A stretch of 7,670 nt of DNA. It comes from Proteobacteria bacterium UBA1148 (GTDB taxonomy: Bacteria > Pseudomonadota > Gammaproteobacteria > Steroidobacterales > Rariloculaceae). Position numbers and translations under genes: made by a program. Shown here piece by piece: positions 6,654-7,670 of the stretch. How positions within the stretch are numbered: position 1 is the first letter of the stretch; the number at the start of each line of letters is the position of its first letter. The notes beneath the pieces are model-generated. The model had not been told where the DNA came from, searched no databases, and saw only the letters and a program-made list of their open reading frames with translations. Location of the stretch: assembly GCA_002311835.1 (NCBI GenBank), contig DBZY01000049.1, positions 39,488 to 47,157 of the forward strand. Direction: 5' to 3'.

Positions 6654-7566
6654 AACACATATCGAAGCGTTTGTACGGCACCTGGAGAAGGAGCGGCAGC
6701 TCTCACCACACACTGTTGACGCTTATCGGCGCGACCTGCGTTTATTAACAAATTTCTGCGAACGAACATCGCTGGGGATTGAGTCATTAGATTCTTATAC
6801 AGTGCGCCAATTTGCTGCGGAATGTCATCGGCGAGGTTCCAGCCCCAGAAGCATTGCCCGCCGGCTATCCGCCATACGGAGTTTCCTAGCATTCATGGTT
6901 CGGGGGGGAATCATTAAATCTAACCCAGCCTCTGGCGTGCAGGCTCCTAAACCGTCTCGACGACTGCCGGCAACACTGGATGCAGACCAAGTTGCGAGTT
7001 TGCTCGCGCTTGCGGGGGAAGACGACCTAACAGTGAGGGATCGTGCGATGCTTGAGCTGTTTTATTCGTCCGGGCTGAGACTTGCCGAGCTCGTCGGCGT
7101 AGACCTAAGTGATCTCGATTTTCCGGACCGGACTGTCCGCGTAACGGGTAAGGGTAATAAAGTTCGGATCGTACCTGTAGGGCGGTACGCTTTGGAGGCG
7201 CTGGAAACATGGATCGTGGTTCGGGTGACGATCGCAAAACCCCAGGAAGTTGCACTGTTTGTCAGTCGACGGGGTACGCGGCTTGCCCCCAGGACTGTCC
7301 AATCACGACTGAAGCGGTGGGCTCAGCAACAGGGCGCTCCGGTAGGTGTTCATCCGCATATGCTTAGGCACTCTTTCGCCAGCCACATGTTGGAATCTAG
7401 CGGTAATCTACGAGCAGTACAGGAGCTGCTAGGACACGCCAGTCTCTCCACAACTCAGGTTTATACGCATCTTGATTTTCAGCATCTCGCCCAGATATAC
7501 GATAAGGCTCATCCGCGGGCGCAGCGACGGGATGACAAGGGGGCGGCAGAAGACCGTCAGGACTGA
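6637..7566 (+). CDS. xerC: Tyrosine recombinase XerC
   Basis: XerC acts with XerD at the chromosomal dif site near the terminus to resolve chromosome dimers, under control of FtsK at the septum. From ATG 6637 the protein has 309 residues: an N-terminal SAM-like core-binding domain (about 1-90, with LSPHTVDAYRRDL) and a catalytic domain. All six catalytic residues are seen: Arg148 (SSGLRLAEL), Lys172 (GKGNKVR), His241 and Arg244 (HMLRHSF), His267 (LLGHASL) and nucleophile Tyr276 (VYTHLD). These positions agree within one residue with E. coli XerC numbering as I recall it, which favours this ATG over the GTG at 6604 (320 residues). It overlaps DUF484 by 17 bases. The dapF neighbourhood separates it from XerD and from phage integrases. 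A run of seven G (6902-6908) encodes Arg-Gly-Gly within the N-terminal domain region. Confidence 0.96.
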   Translation: MLLDLKTHIEAFVRHLEKERQLSPHTVDAYRRDLRLLTNFCERTSLGIESLDSYTVRQFAAECHRRGSSPRSIARRLSAIRSFLAFMVRGGIIKSNPASGVQAPKPSRRLPATLDADQVASLLALAGEDDLTVRDRAMLELFYSSGLRLAELVGVDLSDLDFPDRTVRVTGKGNKVRIVPVGRYALEALETWIVVRVTIAKPQEVALFVSRRGTRLAPRTVQSRLKRWAQQQGAPVGVHPHMLRHSFASHMLESSGNLRAVQELLGHASLSTTQVYTHLDFQHLAQIYDKAHPRAQRRDDKGAAEDRQD

Positions 7567-7581
7567 TCAGTCGAACAGTCC
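7560..7581 (+). repeat. Nested inverted repeats over the xerC stop codon
   Basis: A perfect 12-base palindrome, GACTGATCAGTC (7561-7572), contains the xerC TGA. Overlapping it, GGACTG (7560-7565) pairs with CAGTCC (7576-7581) across ten bases. The two pairings use the same left arm, so they would be mutually exclusive in RNA; CAGTC also occurs twice in direct orientation (7568-7572 and 7576-7580). There is no T-run directly after, so it is not a standard terminator. It could be an operator or a small RNA switch ahead of hslV, or chance. Confidence 0.4.
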
Positions 7582-7587
7582 CCATCC
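7580..7587 (+). promoter_or_regulatory. Possible sigma32-type -10 element upstream of hslV
   Basis: CCCCATCC agrees at seven of eight positions with the heat-shock -10 consensus CCCCATnT and lies about 35 bases before the hslV ATG. HslVU is a classic sigma32 target in enterobacteria. The expected CTTGAA-like -35 at 13-17 bases spacing is poor, so this is a tentative call. Without it, hslV would depend on transcription from upstream of xerC. Confidence 0.25.
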
Positions 7588-7621
7588 TTAGTGGTTTGTT
7601 GCGAGAGGCGCCCCAAAAAAT

Positions 7622-7670
7622 ATGGCTAGTTTCCACGGTACAACTATCATTTGTGTTCGGCGCAATGGAC
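7622..7670 (+). CDS. hslV: HslV, ATP-dependent protease peptidase subunit (5' end only)
   Basis: The last 49 bases encode MASFHGTTIICVRRNG, which matches the start of HslV (ClpQ), the proteasome-like peptidase that works with the HslU ATPase in cytoplasmic protein turnover. The nucleophile is expected to be Thr7, first of the TT pair after Gly6, exposed by removal of a six-residue propeptide; E. coli HslV instead starts with Met directly before the Thr. The frame is closed upstream by a TAG at 7589-7591, so ATG 7622 is the only reasonable start. AGAGG (7604-7608) lies 13 bases ahead, which is rather far for a ribosome site. The gene runs off the window; hslU would be expected next. The stretch is short, but it is distinctive and hslV often follows xerC in this order. 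Confidence 0.9.
   Translation, partial: MASFHGTTIICVRRNG

Overview
The window looks like a chromosomal segment of a gammaproteobacterium. The markers are proteobacterial-type hemX-hemY, a UbiD-type ubiquinone decarboxylase, and the block dapF - DUF484 - xerC - hslV, which is a familiar gammaproteobacterial gene order. I cannot fix the order or family. The first partial gene resembles a repeated uncharacterised family that I associate with environmental gammaproteobacteria and Acidobacteria, so an uncultivated or marine lineage is a guess only. Coding density is very high. No gap exceeds 85 bases, and I found no RNA genes, CRISPR arrays, insertion sequences or convincing rho-independent terminators.

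Left part, plus strand (1-2817): the 3' end of an uncharacterised protein gene runs into hemX, which overlaps hemY by one base (TGATG). HemX and HemY are membrane-anchored proteins usually encoded behind hemC and hemD; here an unrelated gene sits in front of them instead.

Middle part, minus strand (5053-2777): ubiD is followed after 81 bases by an orphan ParA-type ATPase whose 3' end overlaps the 3' end of hemY by 41 bases, tail to tail. UbiD carries out the decarboxylation step of ubiquinone biosynthesis. The ATPase has a complete deviant Walker A motif but no ParB or other visible partner.

Right part, plus strand (5086-7670): dapF starts only 32 bases from the ubiD start, in the opposite direction. 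It is followed by a DUF484 gene (4-base overlap), xerC (17-base overlap with the chosen start) and, after 55 bases, the first 16 codons of hslV at the window edge. This cluster joins diaminopimelate synthesis for lysine and peptidoglycan, chromosome dimer resolution, and the HslVU protease.

Most of the window is ordinary housekeeping. The points worth a second look are the orphan ParA downstream of ubiD, the unusual gene in front of hemX, nested inverted repeats with a sigma32-like -10 box between xerC and hslV, and a small insertion near the cofactor site of UbiD.
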